Positions 41,391-51,167 of a DNA stretch of 64,000 bases are shown here, one piece after another. Every line of letters starts with the position of its first letter. The stretch's first letter is position 1. Origin of the DNA: AP-15 sp963698995 (GTDB lineage: Bacteria; Pseudomonadota; Alphaproteobacteria; ATCC43930; CGMCC-115725); assembly GCA_963698995.1 (NCBI GenBank), contig CAVOTD010000037.1:1-64000 (forward strand), in the 5' to 3' direction. The notes under the pieces were generated by a model. That model was given only the letters and a program-made list of their open reading frames with translations, had not been told where the DNA came from and made no database searches. The position numbers were made by a program, and so were the translations under genes.

Positions 41391-41800
41391 TTACTTAATT
41401 TTGCCCGGGCCCCCCAATAAACAAGTGCACGAGGCCCCATGCCGAAGCGAACCCGGGGCGGACGCCACGCTGCAATGACCTTGCTGTGTGACGCATTGAT
41501 AATATTGGGGGTCTCCGCTGCTCGTCCCGTACCCGCCGTAAGACTGGCTTGCGCTGTTGCTGGACGGTCCACCGTTACTGGGCAACCCGCCCCCCATTCC
41601 TGCAGCCCCACCGCCGATCGCGCCGCCGGTCATGCCGCCGCCATTCCGCCGACGAATACGACCGCGCCGTCGGGGTGGGAAATAGCTGCCGTGAAGGCGC
41701 TAGATGCGGGCGTTACCGGCTGCATCTCGGCTACGACGGGTACAGGTATCACGATCGGTGCGGTCGCTAGAAGGAAAAGTATCGGAACCGGCGTATGCAT
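41391..41800 (-). pseudogene. Small secreted Gly-rich protein, possibly frameshifted
   Basis: From ATG 41800 a signal peptide (MHTPVPILFLLATAPIVIPVPVVA) leads into SSAFTAAISHPDGAVVFVGGMAAA, and the frame ends at 41630. A second frame overlapping by ATGA continues MTGGAIGGGAAGMGGGLPSNGG ... DPQYYQCVTQQGHCSVASAPGSLRHGASCTC to 41391. Signal peptide, Gly-rich linker and a short Cys-containing tail resemble small hypothetical exported proteins of rhizobia. Either one gene with a single indel near 41632 or two overlapping frames. Function unknown. Confidence 0.5.
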
Positions 41801-42238
41801 GCGACCCCTCCTCGTTTTTATCAGATCAGCAGCATTTTTTGCAATATACAAGCAGACTACGATGGGCGCAAAATAAATGGTCTTTGCCACTCGAATATGA
41901 AGAATGGGCCGCGGCCCGAAAATTTGCCCTTCCCTACCAGCAGAAGCTCGAAGCTCGGCGGCAAACGTCGACACAATGAACTCTCGCGGCGCTGACGCGG
42001 CCGACGATGCTGCCGAATGCGGTCATCAACGCTCCTGCTGCCGCTGTGAACGCCTCGGTCGGCTTCGCTCTCGCGGCTTAATTGGACATATGCGATAATA
42101 TTTTCGGGCGACCATTCCATCCCTTTTCTAGCGGTCGTTTCGCCTTAGCCTGTGGCAAGGAGACTTCACGAGGAATGGGGGCGGTCGGCTGGGCAGGGCG
42201 TCGCGGCAGGCGCGCGTTTGATATGAGAAGGGAAGCGA
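41801..42238. other. Intergenic region upstream of the patatin operon
   Basis: No recognised coding sequence in about 440 bases. It should contain the promoter of the plus-strand operon starting at 42239 and of the small minus-strand gene at 41800; no clear -35/-10 pair stands out by eye. Confidence 0.4.
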
Positions 42239-43399
42239 ATGATGACGCTGAGCGAACGGATCGAGCGCGAGGGCCAAAAGAAGCTGCTGGCGATAGATGG
42301 CGGCGGCATCCGGGGTGTATTGGCGCTGGGGGTGCTGCAAGGGATCGAAAATCTCCTCAAGGCGAAGAGCCGGCGCGCCGAGTTTCGCCTTGCCGATTAC
42401 TTCGATTACATCGCCGGGACCAGCACCGGGGGCATCATCGCCGCTGGGCTCTCAATCGGGATGTCGGTCGGTGAAATCCTCACCTTCTATCGGGAAGCCG
42501 GAGCACAGATGTTTGTCAAGGCGAACTTGCTGCAGCGTCTGCGCTACAAATTTGAGGACGAGCCGCTCGCCGAAAAGCTGAGAGAAGTCTTCGGCGCCAG
42601 CACGGCGCTCGGCTCGGAGAAGCTGAGGACGTTGTTGCTGCTGGTAATGCGCAATGCCACCACCGACTCGCCGTGGCCTATCTCCAACAACCCTTACGCC
42701 CGGTACAACAACACCTCACGCGAGGACTGCAACCTCAATTTTCCGCTCTGGCAACTCGTACGCGCCAGCACCGCCGCGCCCACTTTTTTTCCACCTGAGG
42801 TGATCGTGCTGCAGAACTCCGACCGCGAAAAGGCGAAGGAATTCGTTTTCGTCGACGGCGGCGTCACGATGTACAACAATCCCGCTTTCCAGATGTTCTT
42901 GATGGCAACGCTCGACCGCTATTGGGCAAAAAAGCCCGAAGCACGATGGCGTCCGGGCGCCCGGCAGATGCTGATCGTCTCAGTCGGCACCGGTACGAGC
43001 CCAAATGCCCAGGACGGTCTCGAGCCGGACGAGATGAACCTTCTTTTCAACGCGCGGACAATACCGTCGGCCTTGATGTTCGCGGCATTGAACGAGCAGG
43101 ATCTGCTCTGCCGAGTATTCGGCAACTGTCTTGCCGGCGACCCCATTGACCGCGAGCTGAGCGACCTGGTCGGCAGCGCTGGACCGTTGCACCTCGGCGA
43201 GAAGCTCTTCACGTATTTGCGTTACAATGCCGAGTTGACCCGCGAGGGCCTCGATGGCCTGGGCTGCCCCGATATCGAGCCTCGCGCCGTGCAGAAACTC
43301 GATTCGATCGACGGCATCCCCGATCTGCAGCGGGTGGGGAGAAGGGTTGCCGAGACGAAGCTGCAGGAGCGGCATTTCGACGGGTTCTCGCCGAGCTAA
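42239..43399 (+). CDS. Patatin-like phospholipase
   Basis: 386 residues with the full patatin catalytic set: the oxyanion motif DGGGIRG (residues 20-26), the nucleophile Ser62 in GTSTGG and the dyad Asp206 in VDGGVTMYNNPAF. Such enzymes hydrolyse membrane phospholipids at the acyl ester; close relatives serve as cell-killing effectors of nucleotide-signalling defence systems, though no cyclic-nucleotide synthase is present here. It is the first gene of a plus-strand series followed 53 bases later by the DUF4071-SLOG gene, implying co-transcription. ATG 42239 or 42242. Intact. Confidence 0.88.
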   Translation: MMTLSERIEREGQKKLLAIDGGGIRGVLALGVLQGIENLLKAKSRRAEFRLADYFDYIAGTSTGGIIAAGLSIGMSVGEILTFYREAGAQMFVKANLLQRLRYKFEDEPLAEKLREVFGASTALGSEKLRTLLLLVMRNATTDSPWPISNNPYARYNNTSREDCNLNFPLWQLVRASTAAPTFFPPEVIVLQNSDREKAKEFVFVDGGVTMYNNPAFQMFLMATLDRYWAKKPEARWRPGARQMLIVSVGTGTSPNAQDGLEPDEMNLLFNARTIPSALMFAALNEQDLLCRVFGNCLAGDPIDRELSDLVGSAGPLHLGEKLFTYLRYNAELTREGLDGLGCPDIEPRAVQKLDSIDGIPDLQRVGRRVAETKLQERHFDGFSPS

Positions 43400-43452
43400 C
43401 TGGGACCCAAGGGCTCGCGCTCCACCCATCGGACCCAGATTGAGACAAGCCC

Positions 43453-45458
43453 ATGCCATCCACTCGCCGTTGCTTTGTCATCATGCCATTTGGCGAAAAG
43501 AAAGCGCCGGATGGGACCACGATCGATTTCAACGCCGTTTACGCGGAACTCTTTGCGCCGACAATCGCGGGGGCCGGTCTGATGCCGCACCGCGCCGACG
43601 CCGACCGCCGCGGCGGCTCGATTCATCTCGACATGTTCCAGGATCTGCTCCTGGCCGAGTTTGTTGTAGCCGACCTGACTCTGGATAATCCCAATGTCTG
43701 GTACGAAATCGGCGTGCGGCACGCGTTGCGTGCGGGCGGCGCGGTCCTCACCTACGCGCTGCGCGACCGGCTGCCGTTTGACATCGCAGGGCAGCGCATG
43801 CAGCGCTATACCCTCAAGCACGGGCAGATCAATCCGGAAACGGTCGAAGCCGAGCGCATGGCGCTCAGGGAAGCAATCGAGGCAACTCTTGGTGCGTGGC
43901 GAGGACGGCGCGCAAGCCCAGTCTATCAACAACTCCCCAATCTCCGAGAGCCAGACTGGAAGACGCTCAAAGTCGGCGACATCAACCAGTTCTGGCAGTC
44001 CCTTGAAGCATGGCAGAGCCGTATCGAGGTGGCGCGACGAAAGCAGCGCCCCGGTGACATTCTGGTACTTGCCGAGGAGACGCCTAACAGCGTGCTCGAA
44101 TTCGAGGCGCTGCGCACGGCGGCGCGCGCTCTCATTCGGCTCAACCAGCCGCGCTATGCGCTGAATATCCTGGAGGACGCACGCCGGCTCGACCCCGATG
44201 ATCTCGACGCACGCCAGCTTGAAGGCATTGCCCTCGGCCGCGCGGGGCGTTTCGCCGAGGCTCGCGAAAGCCTTCGCCGTCTCGCCGACGAACGCAAGGA
44301 CGGCGAAACCTTGGGTCTCCTCGCCCGCACATGGAAAGACGAGTGGACGCAGATTTGGAACGCGCATCCCCAGCGCAAGACAGACCCCGTCGCCGCTGCC
44401 CGTGACACGGCGGCCACCTTACAAAATGCGGCCTCAGCCTATATCGAGGCGTTTTATGCCGCGCCCGGCGATTTTTATCCGGGCATCAACGCATCGACCT
44501 TAGGCAGGCTTTGGGAGCACCTCACCGGTCGCAGAAGCCGGTTGCCGCTCGACTTGATCGCCGCCGGCGTCGGTTGGGCGGCGGCCGCTGCGGCCGAGCG
44601 CAATAAAGATTATTGGGCGCTGGCCACGCGCGCGGAACTCGCCTTGATCGCGAATTGAAAGGATGACGCTATCGACGACTACTCGGAGGCGGTAGCACTG
44701 GCGGTCGCAAACCGTGATTGGTTCGCGCTCGACTCCTCCAGCCAACAGCTCGATTTGCTCGGGGAGCTCAAATTCCACGGCGAGATCGTCGGCGAAGCCG
44801 CAGCGGTGATTGATCGCGCCGAGCAGCAACTCCGCGTTCTTCTCGGCAGCTATCCGGAAGAGCGCTCGGAACCGGCCCATGTCGTGGTGTTCGCCGGTCA
44901 CATGATCGACAACCCGGCGGATCGCGGCGAAGGCAGGGCCAAGCCACCACGTTTTCCGCCCTCAAAGATCGAGGCAGCAGCGGAACGTATCCGCACTGCG
45001 CTCGACGAAATCAGCGCCGGCACCGGGGATCTCGGCCTTTGCGGGGGCGCTTCCGGAGGCGACCTGCTGTTTGCCGAAGCCTGTCTCGAGCGCGGCATGC
45101 GGGTTGAACTGCATCTTGCTCGTCCCGAGAATGAGTTCCTCGCCGAGTCGGTGACATTCGCCGACCCAGACCGGCGGTGGGAGCAGAGATTCATGCAGGC
45201 GAAAGAGAACCCGGCTAGCACCGTTCTCGTGATGCCGGAGGAACTGGGTCCCTACCCCCGAAGGGTGTTAGTATTCACGACCGCTGCAACCGCTGGATCC
45301 TTTATACCGCGCTGTCGCAAGGTCTTCGCAAAAGCTCCTTTGTAACGCTGTGGGATGGCGCGCCCGGTGACGGTCCAGGTGGAACCGAGAACATGGTCGA
45401 GCTGGTCCGCAAGCTCACCGGGCGACAGCCCATTATCATCGATCCCGCAAATCTGTGA
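43453..45458 (+). pseudogene. DUF4071 (TRAFs-binding/TPR) protein with N-terminal TIR-like and C-terminal SLOG-type domains; nonsense codon and frameshift
   Basis: Residues 1-130 (CFVIMPFGEKK ... EFVVADLTLDNPNVWYEIGVRHALR) are the Rossmann-like nucleoside-processing domain seen at the start of these proteins. TPR-type helices follow (YALNILEDARRLDPDDLDARQLEGIALGRAGRFAEARESL, LGLLARTWKDEW). In-frame TGA at 44656-44658 then interrupts; beyond it the same frame resumes (DDYSEAVALAVANRDWFAL) into an SLOG-like nucleotide-binding region, VVVFAGHMID ... GLCGGASGGDLLFAEACLERGMRVELHLARPENEF. Near 45258 the frame shifts, and the end (NRWILYTALSQGL ... GGTENMVELVRKLTG) stops at 45458. SLOG domains bind or cleave nucleotide signals. 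Putative sensor of the island. Confidence 0.78.
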
Positions 45459-45632
45459 CGCGCTGATGGTCAACCTGGCCCGCGATAGCCAAGCAGGCCA
45501 CCGCAAGGGATCGCTGAGTTTGCACAGGTTCCAAGTGTGGAATAGTTGGAGCACTGAGCATTTGGTGCGGGTAGGCGAATTGATCTAATCTGCAACTATC
45601 ACATTTTCCTGTTCAGATTATGGGATCGAGTT

Positions 45633-46259
45633 ATGCAAAGCGTCCCATCGCCACCCTTCATCGCTTCTCTCCAGTTTATCCTGCGCTGGGAGGGTGGGTT
45701 CGTGGATGATCCGGACGACCACGGTGGGCGCACCAACAAGGGGGTGACCCAAAACGTTTATTACGCTTGGCGCTCGGACCATAACCTACCTCGGCAAGAC
45801 GTGCGGCAAATTAGCGATCAGGAGGTAGCCGGGATTTATTACGAGAGATATTGGTTGTCAGCCAAATGCGACGTGCTCCGCCGCAAACTAGACTTTGCCG
45901 CTTTCGATACCGCGGTCAATATGGGGCCTAACCGAGCGATTAAGATTCTACAGGAAGCAGTCGGTTCGACTGCCGATGGCGTATTTGGCCCTGCGACAAA
46001 AACCGCCTGCGACAGGTGTGACCTGGGCGAGGCGATGATCAACTACTGTGACATCCGCGAGGGCCTGTATCGTACGTTCGCGAAGCGGCCGGGCCAGGAC
46101 AAGTTCCTCAAAGGCTGGCTCAGCCGACTGAATGCTCTGAGACATGAGCTGGGCTTGCCTGGCTATGAAGGTACCGACGAACCGACACCCGATCCTGCCT
46201 CTCCCACACCGCACATACCGGACCTCGCAGCGGATGCGCCGCTCGAAGCATGGCGCTAG
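45633..46259 (+). CDS. GH108 N-acetylmuramidase (phage-endolysin type)
   Basis: 208 residues. The catalytic segment FILRWEGGFVDDPDDHGGRTNKGVT with Glu20 in EGG is the GH108 signature. The C-terminal peptidoglycan-binding part contains FDTAVNMGPNRAIKILQEAVGSTADGVFGPATKTA. The enzyme cuts the glycan strands of peptidoglycan. No signal peptide is visible, so release would depend on a holin or cell lysis, or it acts on cytoplasmic entry of a competitor. It lies 174 bases after the DUF4071-SLOG gene and 84 before the protease, in the same direction; no other phage gene is adjacent. Intact. Confidence 0.87.
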   Translation: MQSVPSPPFIASLQFILRWEGGFVDDPDDHGGRTNKGVTQNVYYAWRSDHNLPRQDVRQISDQEVAGIYYERYWLSAKCDVLRRKLDFAAFDTAVNMGPNRAIKILQEAVGSTADGVFGPATKTACDRCDLGEAMINYCDIREGLYRTFAKRPGQDKFLKGWLSRLNALRHELGLPGYEGTDEPTPDPASPTPHIPDLAADAPLEAWR

Positions 46260-46343
46260 ACAGAGGAAATTTCAAAAAACTCAACAGATTCACCGCGAGA
46301 CGCAGTTGCGTGTCCAAATCCGCCTGATTGCTCCGGGGTCCCG

Positions 46344-48029
46344 ATGCCCGATAGAATGTCCGGATCCGGCTTGAGTCTTGCGGCCTTAACACAACGGCTG
46401 AGCGGCTTCGCCGAGCACGGGGACAGTGAGCAAGTACTGACTGCATGCCAGGAACTCGTCGAGCATGCGAAGGCGACGGCTCAGGTTCCCACTGTGGCAG
46501 CGGCTAGAGAGCTGCTCACTCTTCTTCGCGGTCGTCAGCGCTTCGAAGCGTTATCCGTTCTCGCGGATGCGCTGATCCGAATGGGCCGAGAAGAGCCGAT
46601 TGTACTGCGCCTCTATGCCCAAGGGCTGACCGATCAGGGCCTGTTGATTGCGGCGCGCGAGGTGTTGCGCGGGTTGGCCCGGGATGTGACCAGCGACCCT
46701 GCAGAACACTCGGAAGTGCGCGGGCTAATGGGCCGCATCAACAAGCAAATTTATGTTGACGCGCACGGTCGCCCAAGCGACCAGGCGCGGCGAGCCTTGC
46801 GCCAGGCGATTGCATGCTACCGCGGAGTTTATGATGAGGATCCGCAGAACCGTCTATGGCATGGTGTGAACCTCGTCGCTTTAACACATCGGGCGCGCGC
46901 TGACGGCATCGTAATCAGGGGCTTGCCCGACCCTCAGATCGTTGCCAGTGCGATTGTCGAGGCGGTGCGCAACCCGCAAGGGCACATCGTGGAAGCTTGG
47001 GATTACGCTTGTGCCGCTGAGGCTTGCATCGCGCTCGAGGACTGGGATGCCGCGACCAATTGGATCGAGCGATACGTTCGGGACCAGTCAACCGACCGCT
47101 TTGCGCTGGCTGGCACGTTGCGGCAGCTGACAGAGGTATGGCGCTTCACCGCCGAAACACCCGAAGCAGGCCAGCTCGTGGTGGCGTTACAAGGAGCGCT
47201 TTTGAGATCAAGGGACGGGCGCTTGGAGCTTACAGCCGCACAGTTACAGGGCACCAGCGTCGGCTTGGACGATCCTGGTCCCCGGCTCGAGCGTATTCTC
47301 GGGACGGTAGGATCACAGACTTTGACCTGGCTACGCGCCGGAATGGAGCGGGCGCGCGCTGTGGCCCTTATCCGCGGACCTGGCGGCCGGGGTATCGGTA
47401 CAGGTTTTCTCGTACGCGGTGGCGATCTAAACCCGGCGCTAGGCGACGAGCTGGTCGTCGTGACCAATGCGCATGTCGTGAGCGACCTCCAGGATGACGG
47501 TGGTGTCGAGCCGGAGCAGGCCATGATCACGTTCGAAGGCCAGACAGGCGCTACCGGAACGCGAGCCCGATACCGCGTAGCAAAGTTGCTCTGGGGTTCG
47601 CCCAAGCAGCATCTCGATACCAGCCTGTTGCGTTTGGAGCCGACTGTTCAGGGTATCGCGCCGTGCCCGATCGCCAAAAGACTGCCGGCGCTGAACAATG
47701 ACCAGCGGGTCTACATAATTGGACATCCGGCCGGGGGCGAGATCTCGTTCTCCCTGCAGGACAACGAGTTGCTCGATCATGAGGGCCCACCCGGCGGTAC
47801 GCCGAAACAGCCGGAACGGTGCCTGATCCACTATCGCGCGCCGACGGAGCCGGGCAGTTCCGGTAGCCCGGTGTTCAATCAGGCACCGGATTGGCAAGTG
47901 ATCGGCCTGCACCATGCCGGCGGCGAATATGTCCGCCGGCTCAACGGCCGCTCGGGCACCTATGCCGCCAACGAGGCGATTTGGATCCAATCGATTGCCG
48001 AGGCAATGGCGGGCACTTTCAGCTCGTGA
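46344..48029 (+). CDS. TPR protein with C-terminal trypsin-like serine protease domain
   Basis: 561 residues. The first 280 form alpha-helical repeats (LLTLLRGRQRFEALSVLADALIRMG, LRLYAQGLTDQGLLIAAREVL, IACYRGVYDEDPQNRLWHGVNLVALTHRA), resembling TPRs in proteins that couple a trigger to an effector. The last 220 are a chymotrypsin/HtrA-type protease with His377 in VTNAHVV, Asp425 in HLDTSLLRL and Ser506 in GSSGSPVF. No signal peptide, so probably cytoplasmic. Fusions of repeat modules with trypsin-like domains are frequent in bacterial conflict systems. Last gene of the 42-48 kb series. Intact. Confidence 0.86.
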   Translation: MPDRMSGSGLSLAALTQRLSGFAEHGDSEQVLTACQELVEHAKATAQVPTVAAARELLTLLRGRQRFEALSVLADALIRMGREEPIVLRLYAQGLTDQGLLIAAREVLRGLARDVTSDPAEHSEVRGLMGRINKQIYVDAHGRPSDQARRALRQAIACYRGVYDEDPQNRLWHGVNLVALTHRARADGIVIRGLPDPQIVASAIVEAVRNPQGHIVEAWDYACAAEACIALEDWDAATNWIERYVRDQSTDRFALAGTLRQLTEVWRFTAETPEAGQLVVALQGALLRSRDGRLELTAAQLQGTSVGLDDPGPRLERILGTVGSQTLTWLRAGMERARAVALIRGPGGRGIGTGFLVRGGDLNPALGDELVVVTNAHVVSDLQDDGGVEPEQAMITFEGQTGATGTRARYRVAKLLWGSPKQHLDTSLLRLEPTVQGIAPCPIAKRLPALNNDQRVYIIGHPAGGEISFSLQDNELLDHEGPPGGTPKQPERCLIHYRAPTEPGSSGSPVFNQAPDWQVIGLHHAGGEYVRRLNGRSGTYAANEAIWIQSIAEAMAGTFSS

Positions 48030-48479
48030 CTTCGGACACGGCAGTTAATTCGCGGGCTGAGGCTCAATGCTTGCCTCTAGTACGCCAGTTTGGAGTTAGA
48101 GCTGGGATCTGAATTATCGGAACAGCAGCGGAGTATTTCGTGCCGCACGGCACTCGATCCACAGCTGCTGTGCACCGGACCAAGCGCCTTCACGTAACCG
48201 AGCTTCAGGGAACCCCATTCGGATGAGCTTGTAGCCTCTCTGGCGGCGGAAATCATCGAGGCGATAGCTGACCAAACACCGCTCATCGTCGCCGAGGCCT
48301 TTTGATTCGCCTGAGTGCCGCCACGGTCAGTGCGGGTCTGCGGATATCGAGTAGCTGGTCGGAGAGAATGGGTCGAGAGTAGCAATCTGCTTCCTGCAGG
48401 GAGCATCGGCTCGGCCGGGCATCTCAGCTTCAATGACTTTGTGGCGAATTTGACGCCAATGCGACGGGCCCATAGTGAT
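48030..48479. other. Gap after the conflict-like island, no confident gene
   Basis: The minus strand around 48110-48305 has an open stretch (CLVSYRLDDFRRQRGYKLIRMGFPEARLREG ... FR, stop near 48116) that reads like the end of a protein but has no start codon and no family I recognise. Otherwise nothing is visible. Confidence 0.35.
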
Positions 48480-49049
48480 GACGTCGCCTACGTGAAGGCC
48501 AATACGGAACTCGATGCGCCGTTCCGGTGCGGCGCCGCCTTACCGTTCGGCCACGTCTTCGGGGTCTGGCTCAGCGAGGCGCAACCCGTCGGTAATGTCC
48601 AGACGCGCGCCGGCGACGGGTTTCAATGCCTCCATCGGCGAAGAACATCCGCCTGGGCCGCGTCACGGCTTCGGTGCAGGGCGAGATCGCCGTCACCCGA
48701 TTCAAACCGAGCATCCGACAGGCCAGGAAGATGCTTTCCGTCGCGGTCGTTGCCGGCACCCCCAGCTATGCGCCGGAACTCGGCGCGGAGCCGCTCGTCG
48801 AAGGCATCGCCTTGGACAAGGCTCGATGCATAGGCAACCGCATGCGGTCGGCAGCTGGCGTTCTGGCGGGATGGCGCGCATGCCGTCTTCGCGATCCATC
48901 TCGATGATCTTTTCGGTCGAGGTGCCGTCGGCAATCAGCATACGGGCAAAATGTACGCTGGCCCCGTCCGGCACGACATTGGGGTATTACTCCTCCGCCA
49001 CGGTGGTGAAGCTCGGGACGATAATCCCGAGCCGGACCTTTCCTGCCAT
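48480..49049 (-). pseudogene. Maleate isomerase / arylmalonate decarboxylase family (Asp/Glu racemase fold), decayed
   Basis: From ATG 49049 the frame reads MAGKVRLGIIVPSFTTVAEE, then TAA, then YPNVVPDGASVHFARMLIADGTSTEKIIEMDREDGMRAI. Two shifts later follow CRPHAVAYASSLVQGDAFDERLRAEFRRIAG, VPATTATESIFLACRMLGLNRVTAISPCTEAVTR and DITDGLRLAEPDPEDVAER. The layout (IIVPS.T..E, P.GVSVHFARM, VAYAS, TT) matches maleate cis-trans isomerase-like enzymes, though the first catalytic Cys position reads Ser. One nonsense codon and at least two frameshifts mean no product as given. Confidence 0.72.
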
Positions 49050-49164
49050 GCTGTTCCTGCCGTCGCGTCCCGCTGGTTCATCCTCGCCGATCGCAGTATG
49101 GTCGCGTGTTAAGCAAAAAGCCTGCGGCAATAGTTGGCTGCGGGCTTAGGGAGGAGAAACCGGA

Positions 49165-50394
49165 ATGAAGACCATTAAGACCGATACCCTATCTCGTCGG
49201 CAGCTTTTACCGTTACTCGGAGGGGCGGTTGCCCTGGCGGCCGTCGCGCCGCACTCGACCGTGGCTGACCCATCCGGCCGCTTCGGCAAGCTGCTGGCCG
49301 CGAAGTCCCGGTTCGTCTATGTTGGCACCTACACATTTCCGGGAACAGCGCCGGGCGGTACCCACCAGAGCCAGGCGAAGGGCATCTATCTGTTCAGGAT
49401 GAACCCGGGCGATGGCGGATTGAGACTACTCCAGATCGCCGAGATTCCGAACCCATCGTACCTCGCACTCGATCCGACTTTGCGGCACTTGTATTCCGTC
49501 AACGAGATGACCGACGGGGGGGTGAGCGCCTATGTAATAAACCAGGCGAACGGGATGCTGACCCCCCTCAATACCCTGGTGCCGACGAACGGCCAAGATA
49601 CTACGCATCTCAGCGTGCAACCGTCGGGGCAGTATCTCTTCGCGGCGAGCTACACAAGCGGCAATTTTCAGGTATTTCGGATCCTCGCGGACGGTTCGAT
49701 TGGCGCAATGACCGACAACTTCCAGAGCATCGGCAACGGGACCGGACCCAACCCCGCACGCCAGGAAGGGCCACACGCGCATCAGATCCTCACCGACCTC
49801 GATGCCAATCACGTATTCGGCGTCGATCTCGGCGCCGACAAGGTCAATGTGTGGAACCTCGATTTCGGCACGGGGAAGCTCATCGCCAACACGGTGCCGT
49901 TGGCGCCGATTGCGTCCGGTTCCGGACCACGGCACATGGCCTTCCACCCTGACCGGCAACACGCATATGTCCTCTCTGAGTTGGCCTCCTCCGTCACCGT
50001 CTTCGACTATGATCCTGTACGCGCGGCGTTCATCTGGCAGCAGACGATCTCGACATTGCCTCCCGATTTTAGCGGCACCAACACAACTGCGGAGATCCGC
50101 ATACACCCGAATGGCCGGTTCCTCTACAATACGAATTGCGGTCACAACAGCGTGACGATATTCGAAATTGAGCCGGAAACCGGCGAACTCGAAGTGATTG
50201 GTTGGGAATTGACACGCGGGGAGTGGCCGCGCGGAATGAACTTAGATCCGTCGGGAAGCTTTCTGTATGCCGCAAACCAGAATACCGACAATATTGCCGT
50301 GTTCCGGATAGATCCGGCCAGTGGCAAGCTCCAATTCGGTTCGCTCGTCAATACGCCGACTCCAGTAGACGTCGAGTTCGGTCCAGTGGCCTGA
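49165..50394 (+). CDS. Lactonase-type seven-bladed beta-propeller, Tat-exported
   Basis: 409 residues, preceded by a strong GGGAGGAG site. The leader SRRQLLPLLGGAVALAAVAP is a Tat signal. The rest is a 6-phosphogluconolactonase/YbhE-like propeller with repeated motifs such as FVYVGTYTF, PSYLALDPTLRHLYSVNE, HLSVQPSGQYLFAASY, GPHAHQI, GPRHMAFHPDRQHAYVLSE and WPRGMNLDPSGSFLYAANQ. GPHAHQ is the usual marker of this lactonase fold. Periplasmic location argues against the cytoplasmic pentose-phosphate role; substrate unknown. Monocistronic. A second, cytoplasmic member lies at 61210. Intact. Confidence 0.86.
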   Translation: MKTIKTDTLSRRQLLPLLGGAVALAAVAPHSTVADPSGRFGKLLAAKSRFVYVGTYTFPGTAPGGTHQSQAKGIYLFRMNPGDGGLRLLQIAEIPNPSYLALDPTLRHLYSVNEMTDGGVSAYVINQANGMLTPLNTLVPTNGQDTTHLSVQPSGQYLFAASYTSGNFQVFRILADGSIGAMTDNFQSIGNGTGPNPARQEGPHAHQILTDLDANHVFGVDLGADKVNVWNLDFGTGKLIANTVPLAPIASGSGPRHMAFHPDRQHAYVLSELASSVTVFDYDPVRAAFIWQQTISTLPPDFSGTNTTAEIRIHPNGRFLYNTNCGHNSVTIFEIEPETGELEVIGWELTRGEWPRGMNLDPSGSFLYAANQNTDNIAVFRIDPASGKLQFGSLVNTPTPVDVEFGPVA

Positions 50395-50491
50395 GGCCCT
50401 CGCGCTAAGCAGCGTGCGGCGCCGGTGAAGCCGCCGCTTAAAGTCGGGTCGAGGGTCGATGGCCTGCTGAAAGAAATTCTGGGCAAGAGCA

Positions 50492-51007
50492 TTGTCGCTT
50501 GGACTAAGAGCCCGGCATCAAAGAGGTGATCGCGCAGTGAAATGGTATAGTCCTGATAAGGGGTTCGGCTTTGTCGAGCTCCCGGACGGGTCGGGCGACG
50601 CTTTCCTCCATGTGACTGCGCTTTCAGGCATCGGCATCAGCACCCTGCAGCCGGGCGAGACGCTCGAGTTGCGGGTGGCTCCCGGGCAGCGGGGTCCGCA
50701 GGTGACCGAAATCATTAGCGTGGATAGCAGCACCGCAACTCCGTCCAGGCCGCGAAAGAGCTTCAGATCGCCGTCAGACCGACAGCCCTTGGAGGCCAGC
50801 GTTCAAGAGATGGAGACGGTGAAGTGGTACAACCCCACAAAAGGGTTTGGCTCCATCGTCCTGGATGGCGGCGGCAAGGACATCTTCGTGCACGCCTCCA
50901 CGCTTGAGCGGGCGGGCATCATGAATTTGAACGAGGGCCAGCGCGTCTTTGTCGGCGTAGCCGAGGGTAGGAAGGTACCAGAAGCCGCCTCGATCCAGGT
51001 GGCTTAG
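50492..51007 (+). CDS. Double cold-shock-domain protein
   Basis: Two cold-shock domains separated by a flexible Ser/Thr/Pro-rich linker. The first has VKWYSPDKGFGFVELPDGSGDAFLHVTAL and the second VKWYNPTKGFGSIVLDGGGKDIFVHASTLERAGI, i.e. KGFGF-like RNP-1 and (D)xFxH RNP-2 motifs in both. Such doublets are typical of Alphaproteobacteria and bind single-stranded RNA/DNA as chaperones. The true start may be a GTG at 50537 preceded by AGAGG, as residues before VKWYS do not resemble the family. Monocistronic and probably stress-induced. Confidence 0.85.
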   Translation: MSLGLRARHQRGDRAVKWYSPDKGFGFVELPDGSGDAFLHVTALSGIGISTLQPGETLELRVAPGQRGPQVTEIISVDSSTATPSRPRKSFRSPSDRQPLEASVQEMETVKWYNPTKGFGSIVLDGGGKDIFVHASTLERAGIMNLNEGQRVFVGVAEGRKVPEAASIQVA

Positions 51008-51112
51008 CGCCGGAGGGGTGTGGGCTAAGAGCACCTGGAGGCGGTGTTACCCGCCATGTTGCCCGCTCAGGGCAGTGAGTGATTTTTACACGCTTTAACT
51101 GATTGAAATAAT

Positions 51113-51167
51113 TGGTGGGTGCACAAGGACTTGAACCTTGGACCCGCTGATTAAGAGTTAGCTGCTC
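51113..51167 (-). other. 3' fragment of a tRNA-Lys(CTT) gene ending in CCA
   Basis: The minus strand reads GAGCAGCTAACTCTTAATCA then GCGGGTCCAAGGTTCAAGTC and ...CACCCACCA. This is the 3' two-thirds of a tRNA with a CTT anticodon loop, a variable region, a T-arm (GGTTCAAGTC) and an encoded CCA. The acceptor 5' strand and D-arm are absent: the upstream sequence does not pair with GTGCACCC. A truncated 3' tRNA end is the usual scar of tyrosine-integrase insertion at a tRNA gene. Confidence 0.75.

Noticed and set aside
42239..43399. CBASS system based on the patatin effector
   Set aside because: No cyclic-nucleotide synthase or ubiquitin-like accessory genes are seen in the window; patatin alone does not define CBASS.
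45633..46259. Prophage, suggested by the GH108 endolysin-type gene
   Set aside because: No holin, tail, capsid or terminase gene is nearby; neighbours are TPR, SLOG and patatin proteins.
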